Shown: positions 46,116 to 55,156, counted from the stretch's first letter. The stretch: DNA of 64,000 bases from Bacteroidales bacterium (GCA_025210735.1 JAOARD010000044.1:42479-106478); one strand, 5' to 3'. Translations and numbers: made by a program. The notes: a model not told the origin generated them from the sequence alone.

Positions 46116-47050
46116 CCTGGGTACACAATTTTAATCGCGAGGTAAACCCTTCGTCTGGTATATTTATGTATATCTTGCATGATAAATGTAATGTGAAAGA
46201 GGTAGATATACAACTGTATTATGTTTCACCTTCATTTAATCCTATTAGATTTGTTAAGCAGATAATTGATATACGCAGGAAACTAAAAGGATACGATTAT
46301 ATACATGCTCAGTATGGTTCGGCTACGGGATTTTTAACACTGTTTGCTAAAGGGAAAAAGATACTTACATTAAGAGGTTCTGACCTGTTTAAAACAAAGG
46401 TAATAGGACTAAAAGCAAAACTTCATATTGCAATAGGTAACTTCCTTACCAGATTATCTGTGAAATTTACGAATAATATTGTTGTTATGTCAGATCATAT
46501 GAAAAATATGGTTTCAGATATAAATAGAAGAGCAGAAATATCTGTGATTCCTGATGGAATTGATCTGACTAAGTTTAAAGAAGATGATTTAATAGGAAGA
46601 AAAGAGCCGTTCAGAGTTCTGTTTTCATCAGTTGCTGAATACAATCCTGTTAAACGTTATCAGCTTGCTAAAGAGGCATTTGATAAGTTTAATAAAAGAG
46701 TAGAAGAATCAGAGCTTGTAATAATGACTGGTGTTACTCATGATATGGTTGTAGAATTTATTAATAGTGTAGATGTGGTACTATTAACATCTACCCATGA
46801 AGGATGGCCAAATATCATAAAAGAGTGTTTAGCATGTAATATACCCTTTGTTAGTACTAATGTTAGTGATTTAGAGTATATTGCAAATAAAACTAAAAAA
46901 TGTTTTGTTACAGGCGATAGTTCAGATGAAATATCAGATGCTCTGTTGGATGTTTGGAAACAAAAAGATAATAAAGAGGATTTGCGAAAATATGTTTTAG
47001 ATATGGACATAGATGTTATTGCAAACCGTATTATTGAATTATATAAATAG
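46085..47050 (+). CDS. Family 4 glycosyltransferase
   Basis: 321 residues, short for GT4 but with both GT-B halves: YIHAQYGSATGF and LRGSDLFKTK in the N-terminal domain, VIPDGIDLTKF at the linker, and TSTHEGWPNIIKECLACNIP in the donor site. The ATG lies 31 bases inside the previous gene. A cytoplasmic transferase of the second polysaccharide set; sugar specificity is unknown. Confidence 0.85.
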   Translation: MEKNNEIKRVAWVHNFNREVNPSSGIFMYILHDKCNVKEVDIQLYYVSPSFNPIRFVKQIIDIRRKLKGYDYIHAQYGSATGFLTLFAKGKKILTLRGSDLFKTKVIGLKAKLHIAIGNFLTRLSVKFTNNIVVMSDHMKNMVSDINRRAEISVIPDGIDLTKFKEDDLIGRKEPFRVLFSSVAEYNPVKRYQLAKEAFDKFNKRVEESELVIMTGVTHDMVVEFINSVDVVLLTSTHEGWPNIIKECLACNIPFVSTNVSDLEYIANKTKKCFVTGDSSDEISDALLDVWKQKDNKEDLRKYVLDMDIDVIANRIIELYK

Positions 47051-47056
47051 CTGACG

Positions 47057-47692
47057 ATGTTTAAAAATTTTCATAAAGTTTTAGTCCTTGCTCCACACAC
47101 AGACGATGGTGAGTTAGGAGCGGGTGGTACAATAGCTCGTTTAATAAGAGAGGGGCTTGACGTATATTATGTTGCTTTCTCTACTGCTGAGGAATCTGTT
47201 CCGGAAGGATTACCAAAGAATATACTAAAAACAGAAGTTAAATCAGCTACAAAGGCTTTAGGCATTAAATCAGAAAACTTATATATATATAACTATCAGG
47301 TCAGAAACCTGAACTATAAGCGTCAGAGTATTCTGGAGAATCTGATTGAACTGAGAAGTGAGATTAATCCGGATTTAATTCTGATGCCTTCGCTTAATGA
47401 TATTCATCAGGATCATCTTACTATAGCTCAGGAAGGACTGCGAGCATTTAAAAAGTGCACCATACTTGGTTATGAGTTAATATGGAATAATTTGACTTTT
47501 AACACTACTAGCTTTGTTAAGCTTAGTAAAGATGATATTGATTGTAAAGTATCTTCGTTGGCTGAGTATAGCTCTCAATCTCACAGAGACTATATGTCTG
47601 AAGATTTTATTTATTCATTAGCAAAAACAAGAGGAGTTCAGATAGGAACAGATTTTGCTGAAGCTTTTGAAGTGGTAAGATGGGTGTTATGA
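47057..47692 (+). CDS. PIG-L/LmbE family deacetylase
   Basis: 211 residues. The Zn motif is LAPHTDDGELGAGG (His and Asp-Asp), with the third ligand in DIHQDHLT. These enzymes remove N-acetyl groups from GlcNAc-type sugars in nucleotide, lipid or glycan form. It is followed, with ATGA overlap, by an ATP-grasp gene, which suggests that the freed amine is then acylated. The substrate is inferred. Confidence 0.87.
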   Translation: MFKNFHKVLVLAPHTDDGELGAGGTIARLIREGLDVYYVAFSTAEESVPEGLPKNILKTEVKSATKALGIKSENLYIYNYQVRNLNYKRQSILENLIELRSEINPDLILMPSLNDIHQDHLTIAQEGLRAFKKCTILGYELIWNNLTFNTTSFVKLSKDDIDCKVSSLAEYSSQSHRDYMSEDFIYSLAKTRGVQIGTDFAEAFEVVRWVL

Positions 47693-48768
47693 TGGAAAGA
47701 ACTGTATTAATAACAGGAGCTGGTGCTCCGGGTGCTCCGGGGATAATAAAATCTCTAAGGAATGGAGATAAGGATATTAAGATAATAGGAGTTGATGCTG
47801 CATTATCAGAATCTATAGGCATTGGAATGGTAGATAAATCGTATAAAATACCATTGGCAAATCATCCTGATTTTGTAAACGAAGTGCTGAAGATTGCAGT
47901 ATCAGAATCTGTAGATGTGATAATACCATTGGTCACAAGAGAGTTATCAGTATTTGCAAAAGCAAAAGATATATTTGCAGAAAAAGGAATAAAAATAATT
48001 GTATCAGATCACGCACAACTTGATATAGCTAATAACAAATATAAGCTGATGCAATTCTGTAAGAGTAATGATATACCTGTTCCTGATTTTTATCTTGTAA
48101 AAAGTATAGATGAGTTTAAGCAGAAAGCATATAAATTAGGATACCCGGAAAAGAAAATATGTTTTAAACCACCAGTATCAAACGGGTTAAGAGGCTTCAG
48201 AATAATTGATGATTCACAAAATAAGATGGAGTCGTTGCTTAATGAGAAACCAAATAACGTTTTTATTGGATTTGAAGAGTTTATTCAGATAGCGAAGGAT
48301 TCTGATTTTTTTCCTGAACTTCTTTTAATGGAATACCTGCCGGGAGAGGAGTATAGTGTTGATGTTTTAGCACACCAAGGTAAGTATATACAGGCAATAC
48401 CACGAAGTCGTGATAAGATAAAAATGGGAATATCGTTTGTAGGAAGAGCTATTGAGGATGATCAAATCCTGAATTATTCAAAACAACTTATTGAGAAGTT
48501 AGGACTACACGGTAATATTGGAATTCAGTTTAGAAGAGATACTAATGGAATCCCTAAAATTATAGAATCAAATCCGCGGGTGCAGGGAACAATTGTACTT
48601 TGTACAGCAGCAGGATTTAACATGGTACATAATGCCGTTAAATTGAATATGGGCGAGAAACTACCTGAGTGTAACATTAAATGGGGAACAAAAATGATTA
48701 GATACTGGGAAGAATCTTTTTTTGATAAAGACGATAACCTTATATGTGATGAAACGGAGCATGAGTAA
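47689..48768 (+). CDS. ATP-grasp ligase (CarB/PylC-like)
   Basis: 359 residues from ATG 47689 (ATG 47680 also in frame). The N-terminal Rossmann-like part starts LITGAGAPGAPGIIKSL. The ATP-grasp core has FKPPVSNGLRGFRI, LLMEYLPGEEYSVDV and the Mg-binding IESNPRVQGTI. Such enzymes couple a carboxylate and an amine through an acyl phosphate. It overlaps the PIG-L deacetylase and precedes a HAD gene. The likely role is amide decoration of a sugar; substrates are unknown. Confidence 0.84.
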   Translation: MMERTVLITGAGAPGAPGIIKSLRNGDKDIKIIGVDAALSESIGIGMVDKSYKIPLANHPDFVNEVLKIAVSESVDVIIPLVTRELSVFAKAKDIFAEKGIKIIVSDHAQLDIANNKYKLMQFCKSNDIPVPDFYLVKSIDEFKQKAYKLGYPEKKICFKPPVSNGLRGFRIIDDSQNKMESLLNEKPNNVFIGFEEFIQIAKDSDFFPELLLMEYLPGEEYSVDVLAHQGKYIQAIPRSRDKIKMGISFVGRAIEDDQILNYSKQLIEKLGLHGNIGIQFRRDTNGIPKIIESNPRVQGTIVLCTAAGFNMVHNAVKLNMGEKLPECNIKWGTKMIRYWEESFFDKDDNLICDETEHE

Positions 48769-48780
48769 AGGCTTTTCTTA

Positions 48781-48851
48781 CACACACGGAAATGATTATA
48801 AATGCGAGTTCCATCTGACAAATGAAAAAACAATTATAAACAGATGAAATA
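48781..48851 (+). repeat. Repeat copy 1, reaching over the start codon of the HAD gene
   Basis: About 70 bases nearly identical to copy 3 (55332-55402) and, over the last ~50, to copy 2 (55250-55311). CATCTG (48812-48817) can pair with CAGATG (48841-48846), which includes the ATG of the HAD gene at 48844. The repeat fills the only sizeable gap in an otherwise tightly packed run of genes. Confidence 0.85.
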
Positions 48852-49452
48852 TAAAACCTATGTGTTTGATCTTGATAATACCCTTATCAATGAGATTGAT
48901 TATCTTTTTGTAGCTTACAGTCAAATAGCAAACTATTTATGCACAAAATATAATTTCTTAAATAATAATTCTGTATACGATTTTTTGTGTGCGGAATTCT
49001 TAAAAAGTGGTAGAAGTAATCTCTTCAATAACCTGAATAAAAGGTTTGGAATTGATGAAAATATAGATGTCTATTTGAATATTTTGCGTACATGTAAGTT
49101 CCATGAACCTATACCAATAATAGAGGAAATACTTCCAATACTATGCAATATCTATAAGTGTAACAATAAGTCAATGTATATATTAACAAATGGAAATGTA
49201 ACCCAGCAGAAGAATAAAATTGAAAATATCGACTGGAAAGGCATAGATATAAAAGCTAATGTTATCTTTGCGAACGCCTATATTGCAAAACCCAATCCTA
49301 TTGGTTTGAATATTATTGTAGAAAATAGTAAATCGTCCAAAAAAGACACTGTTTTTATTGGAGATTCTACTACTGACTATGTTTGTGCAGAAAAGGCTGG
49401 AGTAGATTTTTATTATGTTAAGGAATTTTTAAATGAATATACTATTAATTAA
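48844..49452 (+). CDS. HAD-superfamily hydrolase
   Basis: 202 residues. Motif I is VFDLDNTLIN, motif II is the ILTNGN segment, motif III is the Lys of IAKPNPIG, and motif IV is FIGDSTTDYVCAE. It resembles YjjG-type or sugar-phosphate phosphatases. The start codon lies at the end of repeat copy 1, so its 5' leader is shared with the gene at 55396. It overlaps the next glycosyltransferase by 20 bases. HAD genes often pair with the ATP-grasp type upstream in capsule loci; the substrate is unknown. Confidence 0.82.
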   Translation: MKYKTYVFDLDNTLINEIDYLFVAYSQIANYLCTKYNFLNNNSVYDFLCAEFLKSGRSNLFNNLNKRFGIDENIDVYLNILRTCKFHEPIPIIEEILPILCNIYKCNNKSMYILTNGNVTQQKNKIENIDWKGIDIKANVIFANAYIAKPNPIGLNIIVENSKSSKKDTVFIGDSTTDYVCAEKAGVDFYYVKEFLNEYTIN

Positions 49453-50659
49453 TCATTATGCTGGAAGTCCTGAAATGGGGATGGAGTTCAGACCTTTTTA
49501 CCTTTCAAGAGAGTGGGTTAAACAAGGGCATAATGTAAGTATAATTGCTGCTGATTTCTCCCACCTCAGAAAAACTAACCCGACTGTTGAGAAAGAGCTT
49601 CAACAGGAGTGTATAGATGGAGTAAACTATTTTTGGTTAAAAACCAGAAGTTACAATAAAAATGGAATCGGACGTTTCCTTAATATTTTTGATTTTGTAA
49701 AGAAACTTTACCGTAACAGAAACAAGATAACAGAAATGTGCAAACCGGATATTGTTATAGCATCGTCAACATATCCGTACGACAATTTTGTAGCGCATAA
49801 AATTGCCAAAAAAGCTAAGGCAAGGCATATTTATGAGGTTCATGATCTGTGGCCACTATCTCCTATTGAATTAAACGGATATTCTAAAAGGCATCCTTTT
49901 ATAATCCTTACCCAATACTTAGAAGACTACTCTTATAAAAAAGCCGATAAGGTTGTATCTCTGTTACCAGAAGCAAAAAAGTATATGATATCTAGAGGAA
50001 TGGCAGAAGATAAATTTGAATACATTCCTAATGGTATACTGAAAGATGATTGGATTGATTACAATGAGACTTTGCCAAAGGAGCATAGTGATAAGTTTAA
50101 GGAGTTAAAAGCGAATAATAAACTTATTGTAGGTTATGCCGGAAGCCATGGGATAGCATATGCTCTTGACTCTTTTTTAGATGCAGCTAAACTATTATCA
50201 AATGATACAGATGTACATTTTGTTTTAGTGGGTTCTGGTTTGGAGAAAGATGATCTTGTATCAAGATACGGTCATCTAAAAAATGTTACGTTTTTATCAC
50301 CAGTTGAGAAAGGAAGTATTCCGGCTTTGCTTAAAAGCTTTGATATATGCTATTTAGGGTTAAAAAGATTACCTATTTTTAGATTTGGAATAAGCCCTAA
50401 CAAGTTGATGGATTATATGATGGCTTCAAAACCAATTATTTGTGCTATTGAATCGGGTAATGATATTGTTGGAGATTGTAAATGCGGACTGACTATTGAG
50501 CCTGAAAATCCGGAAGCAATAGTTGAAGCAATAATAAAACTTAAAAATACGTCAGCAGAAGTTATTTCTGAAATGGGAGCTAATGGAAACAGCTTTATTA
50601 TGGAGAACTCAGAGTATGAAATACTCTCGCGTAAATTTTTAAAAGAGATAAATAATTAG
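49433..50659 (+). CDS. Family 4 glycosyltransferase, WbuB-like
   Basis: 408 residues. MNILLINHYAGSPEMGMEFR and HDLWPLSPIELNGYS in the N-terminal domain, then YIPNGILKDDW and GYAGSHGIAYALDSFL at the domain link, resemble WbuB-type transferases that add an N-acetylated deoxyhexosamine to the lipid-linked first sugar. Donor identity is inferred. It starts within the preceding HAD gene. Confidence 0.86.
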   Translation: MNILLINHYAGSPEMGMEFRPFYLSREWVKQGHNVSIIAADFSHLRKTNPTVEKELQQECIDGVNYFWLKTRSYNKNGIGRFLNIFDFVKKLYRNRNKITEMCKPDIVIASSTYPYDNFVAHKIAKKAKARHIYEVHDLWPLSPIELNGYSKRHPFIILTQYLEDYSYKKADKVVSLLPEAKKYMISRGMAEDKFEYIPNGILKDDWIDYNETLPKEHSDKFKELKANNKLIVGYAGSHGIAYALDSFLDAAKLLSNDTDVHFVLVGSGLEKDDLVSRYGHLKNVTFLSPVEKGSIPALLKSFDICYLGLKRLPIFRFGISPNKLMDYMMASKPIICAIESGNDIVGDCKCGLTIEPENPEAIVEAIIKLKNTSAEVISEMGANGNSFIMENSEYEILSRKFLKEINN

Positions 50660-50701
50660 GATATTTGCGATTCCATGTGAATGATAACTGATATAATTGG
50701 A

Positions 50702-51922
50702 ATGATAGCTTTTTCACCGCCTAGAATTGATAATAAAATAATAGAAGAAGTAACAGATACCCTGAACTCAGGATGGATAACTACCGGCCCCAAGGTTAAG
50801 TTGTTTGAAAAAAGGTTAGCAGAGTATTGTCAGAGCAAAAGAGTTTTAGCAGTTAATAGTGCAACTGCAGGCTTAGAACTTATGCTCAGATGGTTTGGTG
50901 TTGGTCCTGATGATGAGGTTATAGTTCCTGCCTACACATATACAGCCTCAGCCAGTATAGTATTACATTGTGGTGCAAAACTGGTAATGGTTGATACTGA
51001 TATAGATAGTTTTAATATTTCTGTTGATAATATACGTAAAGCAATTACACCAAAAACAAAGGTTATAATTCCTGTTGATATAGGAGGTGTTGCTTGTGAT
51101 TACGACTCAATAATGAGTTTAGTTAAGAGTGACGAAATTAAATCTGTGTTTACGGCTGACAATGATATTCAGAAACAGCTTGGGCGTATATTTGTTTTAT
51201 CAGATTCAGCACACTCTATTGGAGGAAAGTATAAAAGTCAACCTACAGGTTCATTGGCAGATGTGAGCGTGTTTTCATTTCATGCTGTTAAGAACCTTAC
51301 AACAGCAGAAGGTGGTGCAATATCATTTAATTTGCCAGATAATTTTGATCAAGAGGAAATTTATAAGTATCTTAACATATGGACTCTTCATGGGCAAAGT
51401 AAAGATGCTCTTGCTAAGAGTAAAAAAGGAGCATGGCGTTATGATGTAATTATGCCGGGTTATAAGATGAATATGACAGACATAATGGCATCGATAGGAT
51501 TGGTAGAGCTTAGCAGATATGATTCAAGTACACTTGTTAAACGAGAGGAATTGTTTAACAGGTATTATGAAGTTTTATCAGAATACCCTTGGGCAATATT
51601 ACCAATAGGACGTACAGGGGAGGTAGTATCTTCATTTCATTTGTTTATGCTAAGAGTAAAGAATTGTAGTGAGGATCAAAGGGACAGGATAATTCAGGGG
51701 GTTTTTGACAGAGAGGTATCTGTAAACGTTCATTTTGTTCCGTTGCCAATGCTTAGTTGTTATAAAGCACTTGGGTTTGAAATAAATGATTATCCCAATG
51801 CGTTTAATATGTATAAAAACGAAATATCACTTCCTCTGTTTTTTGACTTAACTTTAGATGAAGTAGATATTGTATGTAAAGCTGTTGTTGAATCCGTTGA
51901 AGAGGTTCTTGGAAAATGTTAA
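50702..51922 (+). CDS. DegT/DnrJ/EryC1/StrS aminotransferase
   Basis: 406 residues from ATG 50702, where the family's usual N-terminus (MIAFSPPRIDNKIIEEV) begins; an in-frame ATG at 50681 would add 7 residues. The PLP lysine lies in SFHAVKNLTTAEGG, and SDSAHSIGGKYKS comes before it. An insert at residues ~145-165 (DEIKSVFTADNDIQKQLGR region) is longer than in relatives upstream. It is followed directly by a PglC-like transferase, so it may make the 4-amino sugar (bacillosamine type) that this transferase loads. Confidence 0.83.
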   Translation: MIAFSPPRIDNKIIEEVTDTLNSGWITTGPKVKLFEKRLAEYCQSKRVLAVNSATAGLELMLRWFGVGPDDEVIVPAYTYTASASIVLHCGAKLVMVDTDIDSFNISVDNIRKAITPKTKVIIPVDIGGVACDYDSIMSLVKSDEIKSVFTADNDIQKQLGRIFVLSDSAHSIGGKYKSQPTGSLADVSVFSFHAVKNLTTAEGGAISFNLPDNFDQEEIYKYLNIWTLHGQSKDALAKSKKGAWRYDVIMPGYKMNMTDIMASIGLVELSRYDSSTLVKREELFNRYYEVLSEYPWAILPIGRTGEVVSSFHLFMLRVKNCSEDQRDRIIQGVFDREVSVNVHFVPLPMLSCYKALGFEINDYPNAFNMYKNEISLPLFFDLTLDEVDIVCKAVVESVEEVLGKC

Positions 51923-52521
51923 GAATATTTGATTTAATTTTCTCTTTTATTGGTGTTATTCTGTTATTACCATTTCTGATAATAATAGGATTAGTGGTCT
52001 TTTTTACAAGTAGAGGAGGTGTTTTCTACACGCAGGAGAGGATTGGTAAAAACGGAAAACCATTTCTGTTACTGAAGTTCAGAACAATGAAAAATGGATC
52101 TGATAAAAAAGGTCTTTTAACTGTTGGAGAAAACGATAAAAGGATAACACGAATAGGAAGAGTACTTAGAAAGTATAAAGTTGATGAATTTCCCCAACTT
52201 TTAAATGTATTGTTTGGCTCTATGAGTCTTGTAGGACCAAGACCTGAGGTAAGAAAATATGTTGATTTGTATACTGAGGAACAAAGGAATGTTCTTAAGG
52301 TAAAGCCGGGAATTACCGATTATGCTTCCGTTTATTATATAGATGAGAATAAATTACTCTCTATTGCCGAAGATCCGGAAATTATGTATATAGAGGAGAT
52401 AATGCCCGATAAGATAAGGTGGAATATGGTTTTTATAAACAAGCCAACAATTACCAATTATTTTAATGTAATCTGGCTTACAATAGATAAACTATTAAAG
52501 AAGCTTATAACAAGAAAATAG
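51916..52521 (+). CDS. PglC/WcaJ-type initiating sugar-phosphate transferase
   Basis: 201 residues, the compact monotopic form. An N-terminal re-entrant helix (LIFSFIGVILLLPFLIIIG) is followed by KFRTMKNGSD, KVDEFPQLLNVLFG and MSLVGPRPE. It transfers a sugar-1-phosphate from a UDP-sugar to undecaprenyl phosphate at the inner membrane. It is the last gene of the polysaccharide locus and ends at a strong terminator. Presence of both this and the WecA-like gene at 42522 suggests two first sugars. Confidence 0.92.
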   Translation: MLRIFDLIFSFIGVILLLPFLIIIGLVVFFTSRGGVFYTQERIGKNGKPFLLLKFRTMKNGSDKKGLLTVGENDKRITRIGRVLRKYKVDEFPQLLNVLFGSMSLVGPRPEVRKYVDLYTEEQRNVLKVKPGITDYASVYYIDENKLLSIAEDPEIMYIEEIMPDKIRWNMVFINKPTITNYFNVIWLTIDKLLKKLITRK

Positions 52522-52524
52522 ATT

Positions 52525-52555
52525 AAAAAAACGCTCGGTATTCCGAGCGTTTTTA
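52525..52555. terminator. Bidirectional intrinsic terminator closing the polysaccharide locus
   Basis: ACGCTCGG (52531-52538) pairs with CCGAGCGT (52543-52550), extended by an A-run and a T-run. It serves the plus-strand locus and the convergent peroxiredoxin gene. Confidence 0.9.
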
Positions 52556-52566
52556 ATATAATAATA

Positions 52567-53196
52567 TTAATGTTTTGCAAGATAATCTGCCACACCATCG
52601 TGGTCAGCTTTCATTCCTTCTGATCCTTTTTGCCAGTTTGCCGGACAAACCTCCCCATTTTCCTCAAAAAACTGAAGGGCATCTACCATTCTTATAACCT
52701 CATCAACATTTCTTCCTAAAGGCAAATCGTTAACAACCTGATGACGAACAACACCTTCTCTGTCTATTAAAAACAGACCTCTGTATGCAATTAACTCTCC
52801 TGTTGCCTGAAGATAATCATCATCATCAAAGAAGAAATCTCCTGTTAATACATCATAATTTTTAGATATAGTTTTGTTTGTATCAGCTACTATCGGATAT
52901 GTTACACCTTTTATACCACCATCTTTTTTGTCCATTTGCAACCATCCCCAGTGGCTCTGCTCTGTATCTGTTGATACAGCTACTACCTCAACATTTTTGC
53001 TTTTGAACTCAGCTAATTTCTCCTGAAATGCGTGTAGCTCTGTAGGACATACAAATGTAAAATCTTTTGGATAAAAGAACATTACAACATATTTCCCTTT
53101 ATATTGCTCTAAAGTAAAATCTTCTACAAATTTGTTACCATCAACAACTGCTGATGCTTTAAATTCCGGTGCTTTTTTTCCTACTAAAACTCCCAT
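52567..53196 (-). CDS. ahpC: Peroxiredoxin, AhpC/typical 2-Cys
   Basis: 209 residues. The peroxidatic cysteine is C50 in DFTFVCPTE and the resolving cysteine is C184 in GEVCPANW, so it is a typical 2-Cys (AhpC/Prx1) enzyme that reduces hydrogen peroxide and organic peroxides in the cytoplasm. It is a single gene on the minus strand, ending at the shared terminator; no ahpF is seen nearby. A 10-bp palindrome GTTCATGAAC (53261-53270) lies upstream, with no clear function. Confidence 0.93.
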   Translation of the reverse strand: MGVLVGKKAPEFKASAVVDGNKFVEDFTLEQYKGKYVVMFFYPKDFTFVCPTELHAFQEKLAEFKSKNVEVVAVSTDTEQSHWGWLQMDKKDGGIKGVTYPIVADTNKTISKNYDVLTGDFFFDDDDYLQATGELIAYRGLFLIDREGVVRHQVVNDLPLGRNVDEVIRMVDALQFFEENGEVCPANWQKGSEGMKADHDGVADYLAKH

Positions 53197-53350
53197 GTTA
53201 TTCTTAATTTTAATTATGTTTTTAAATGTTACATGCAGATAACACGTATATGTTTTATTTGTTCATGAACTGATATAAAAAGTTTACGATTAAATAAAAC
53301 GTTGTAGTAAGAAGTTGTAAATATGATTGTACTAAAAAAGGATAATAATG

Positions 53351-54550
53351 TTAATTATAATCAATACTATTATCCTTAGTATAAAGAGTTTTATATATAA
53401 ATTCATTAACCTTAATCCATCCCAGATTACCCATATGCATTACATCTGTTAACTCTCCGCTGTCGTAATCATTAGTAGCATAAGTAAACATGTTGTATGT
53501 TGGGTAGTTGTGTTTTTTGGTGATATCCTGAAGCTCTTCTATTACAGGTTTCATGTCCTGAAGGTTTTTATAAACATAAGGATTAAGATTTTGAATAATA
53601 AAAGCTGCATCAATTTCAAGATAAGATATTAGAGATACCAACATCTTAAAATCGTCCATCTCCCTGTTTACTTCTCTTGGAACAATTTGTTGAACAAACT
53701 TATCTTTATCTTTTACATAGAGATTGTAATACTTATCATTAACATACACATCGTTGTTTGTACATATATTCATAAAATCTTCTTTGGCCTGACTTTTTAT
53801 CTCATTCCAGTCTGTGTTGGTATGCATAATAGAACTCGCGCTATCGCTTTTATAAATATAGTTGTCAAAATATGTACAGCTTTGCTCTTTGTAGAATAAA
53901 CTTGTGAAACCATGGTCTAGTGCATAGAATGGATAATCTATATTCATTTTATTATTCATATACATCAATCTTTTCATATCTCTGCCCATAGAGTTTATAT
54001 CATCTCTTTTTTGGTAGATATAGTCTGATATATAATTCTTGTATATATCGGGAACAGAGCTGTGAACAATGCTTTTGAGAAAAGTGCTATTGTTGAACTC
54101 AAGAAAAGAACTTGTAGAAGTGCCTTTGGCGTAATATGATGTAAACCAACCCGGAGATATTATAAAAACCATTTTTCTACCCTTGGTATACTTGTTTAAA
54201 GCTGCAATCTGACATAAAATAGAGAAACACTGATTTCCCGCATGCCCAATTGATAGTGTTGGAATATTGTATTGTTTCGGAAAGAAGTTATGTGTTATAT
54301 ACCCCATTGTATCTCTCCCTGTTAACTCAGAAGACCCCCAAACAACCAACGATTCATTAACCAAAGCATATATTAAGTCTAACTCAGCTTCTTTGCCATC
54401 AGAATAATTTATGTATAAGCCACTGGTTTTTTTAGGAATATAGATCTCTTTTTTCAAAGTTATGTTGCTATCCTTATCAGGAAGAATAAGATAAATAATT
54501 CCGAATGCAATGATAAAAGGGATAATATGGTATACTGTAAAATTTCTCAT
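53351..54550 (-). CDS. dltD: DltD-like D-alanyl/acyl transfer protein
   Basis: 399 residues. An N-terminal membrane anchor (residues ~7-24) is followed by an SGNH-like extracytoplasmic domain: SSEL at 73-76 for the catalytic Ser, and D369/H372 in DVMHMGNLGW near the C-terminus, as in DltD. In Gram-positives DltD completes D-alanylation of teichoic acids. In Bacteroidetes the acceptor is unknown. It lies 43 bases after a carrier-protein gene; dltA and dltB are not in the window. Confidence 0.82.
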   Translation of the reverse strand: MRNFTVYHIIPFIIAFGIIYLILPDKDSNITLKKEIYIPKKTSGLYINYSDGKEAELDLIYALVNESLVVWGSSELTGRDTMGYITHNFFPKQYNIPTLSIGHAGNQCFSILCQIAALNKYTKGRKMVFIISPGWFTSYYAKGTSTSSFLEFNNSTFLKSIVHSSVPDIYKNYISDYIYQKRDDINSMGRDMKRLMYMNNKMNIDYPFYALDHGFTSLFYKEQSCTYFDNYIYKSDSASSIMHTNTDWNEIKSQAKEDFMNICTNNDVYVNDKYYNLYVKDKDKFVQQIVPREVNREMDDFKMLVSLISYLEIDAAFIIQNLNPYVYKNLQDMKPVIEELQDITKKHNYPTYNMFTYATNDYDSGELTDVMHMGNLGWIKVNEFIYKTLYTKDNSIDYN

Positions 54551-54593
54551 CTATTTATACTTGTTTTATTTGTCACATGAAATGTGCATACTT

Positions 54594-54824
54594 TTACTTT
54601 TTGCTCTTTAAAAAATCAATAATAAGGTCTATGTTGTCAAAATTATTTACAGAGATATCTGTAAATGGTATGTTTATACCTGTTTCTTCTTCAATAGCTA
54701 CTGCAAGGTCTACAACTGTTATTGAGTCTAAAAGATTACTACTTATTAAAGGATCTTTTGATGATACTTTCTGAAAGGTTAATTCCTCAATCTCTTGAGC
54801 AATGAAACTCTTAAAACTTTCCAT
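54594..54824 (-). CDS. Acyl/D-alanyl carrier protein (DltC-like)
   Basis: 76 residues, a four-helix carrier protein with the phosphopantetheine site S34 in NLLDSITVVDLAVAIEEE. It directly precedes the dltD-like gene on the same strand, which favours a DltC role over fatty-acid ACP. It is charged normally by a DltA ligase, which is absent here. The upstream region (54825-54990) is AT-rich with no convincing promoter. Confidence 0.82.
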   Translation of the reverse strand: MESFKSFIAQEIEELTFQKVSSKDPLISSNLLDSITVVDLAVAIEEETGINIPFTDISVNNFDNIDLIIDFLKSKK

Positions 54825-54989
54825 ATAGTAATTAGCATTTTAAGTAGATGGCAAATATAGCAAAAGAATATGTGATTTAAAGGTTTATATACAGTGTTAA
54901 GTATTACTTTTCTTAAATGGGAATAACTGTTGTAATACTGTTCATTTTATGCCTGAAAAAATGTTGTTCTGTTAACCAATCTTAAAAAC

Positions 54990-55004
54990 GTTAATCTTAG
55001 TTAA
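54990..55004 (+). promoter_or_regulatory. Paired GTTAA motif, upstream of candidate sRNA A
   Basis: GTTAATCTTAGTTAA: two GTTAA boxes exactly 10 bases apart. The same arrangement (GTTAATCTACGTTAA) is at 56642-56656 ahead of the paralogous unit. The spacing of one helical turn suggests a regulator-binding site; LytTR-type sites are one possibility. Confidence 0.45.
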
Positions 55005-55033
55005 ACAATTGTGATATACAGATTATTATAGTC

Positions 55034-55041
55034 TATCTTTG
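55034..55041 (+). promoter_or_regulatory. -7 box candidate for sRNA A
   Basis: TATCTTTG matches TAnnTTTG exactly. The nearest -33-like TTG (55009-55011) is 22 bases upstream, slightly far, so activation through the paired GTTAA motif is possible. Confidence 0.45.
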
Positions 55042-55047
55042 AGATAA

Positions 55048-55156
55048 GTTAATATTAATAAATGGTAGACCAAGATTCACTTCTTATAATTTAGATGTTT
55101 GATTTATTTGTTTTAGCTGCAGTGTAGAGAAATCTTAACTGCAGCTTTCTTTTTGT
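55048..55156 (+). ncRNA. Candidate small RNA / leader A
   Basis: From the expected start ~7 bases after TATCTTTG to an intrinsic terminator. The leader block at 55078-55110 is shared with unit B. The stem AGCTGCAGT (55115-55123) with ACTGCAGCT (55138-55146) is followed by a T-run. A 10-codon frame (ATG 55095, MFDLFVLAAV) overlaps the block. No gene follows closely on this strand, so a free-standing sRNA is more likely than an attenuator. Confidence 0.55.

Noticed and set aside
53261..53270. GTTCATGAAC palindrome as an operator for ahpC
   Set aside because: A single 10-bp palindrome in AT-rich DNA, with no match to a known OxyR or PerR box that I can defend.
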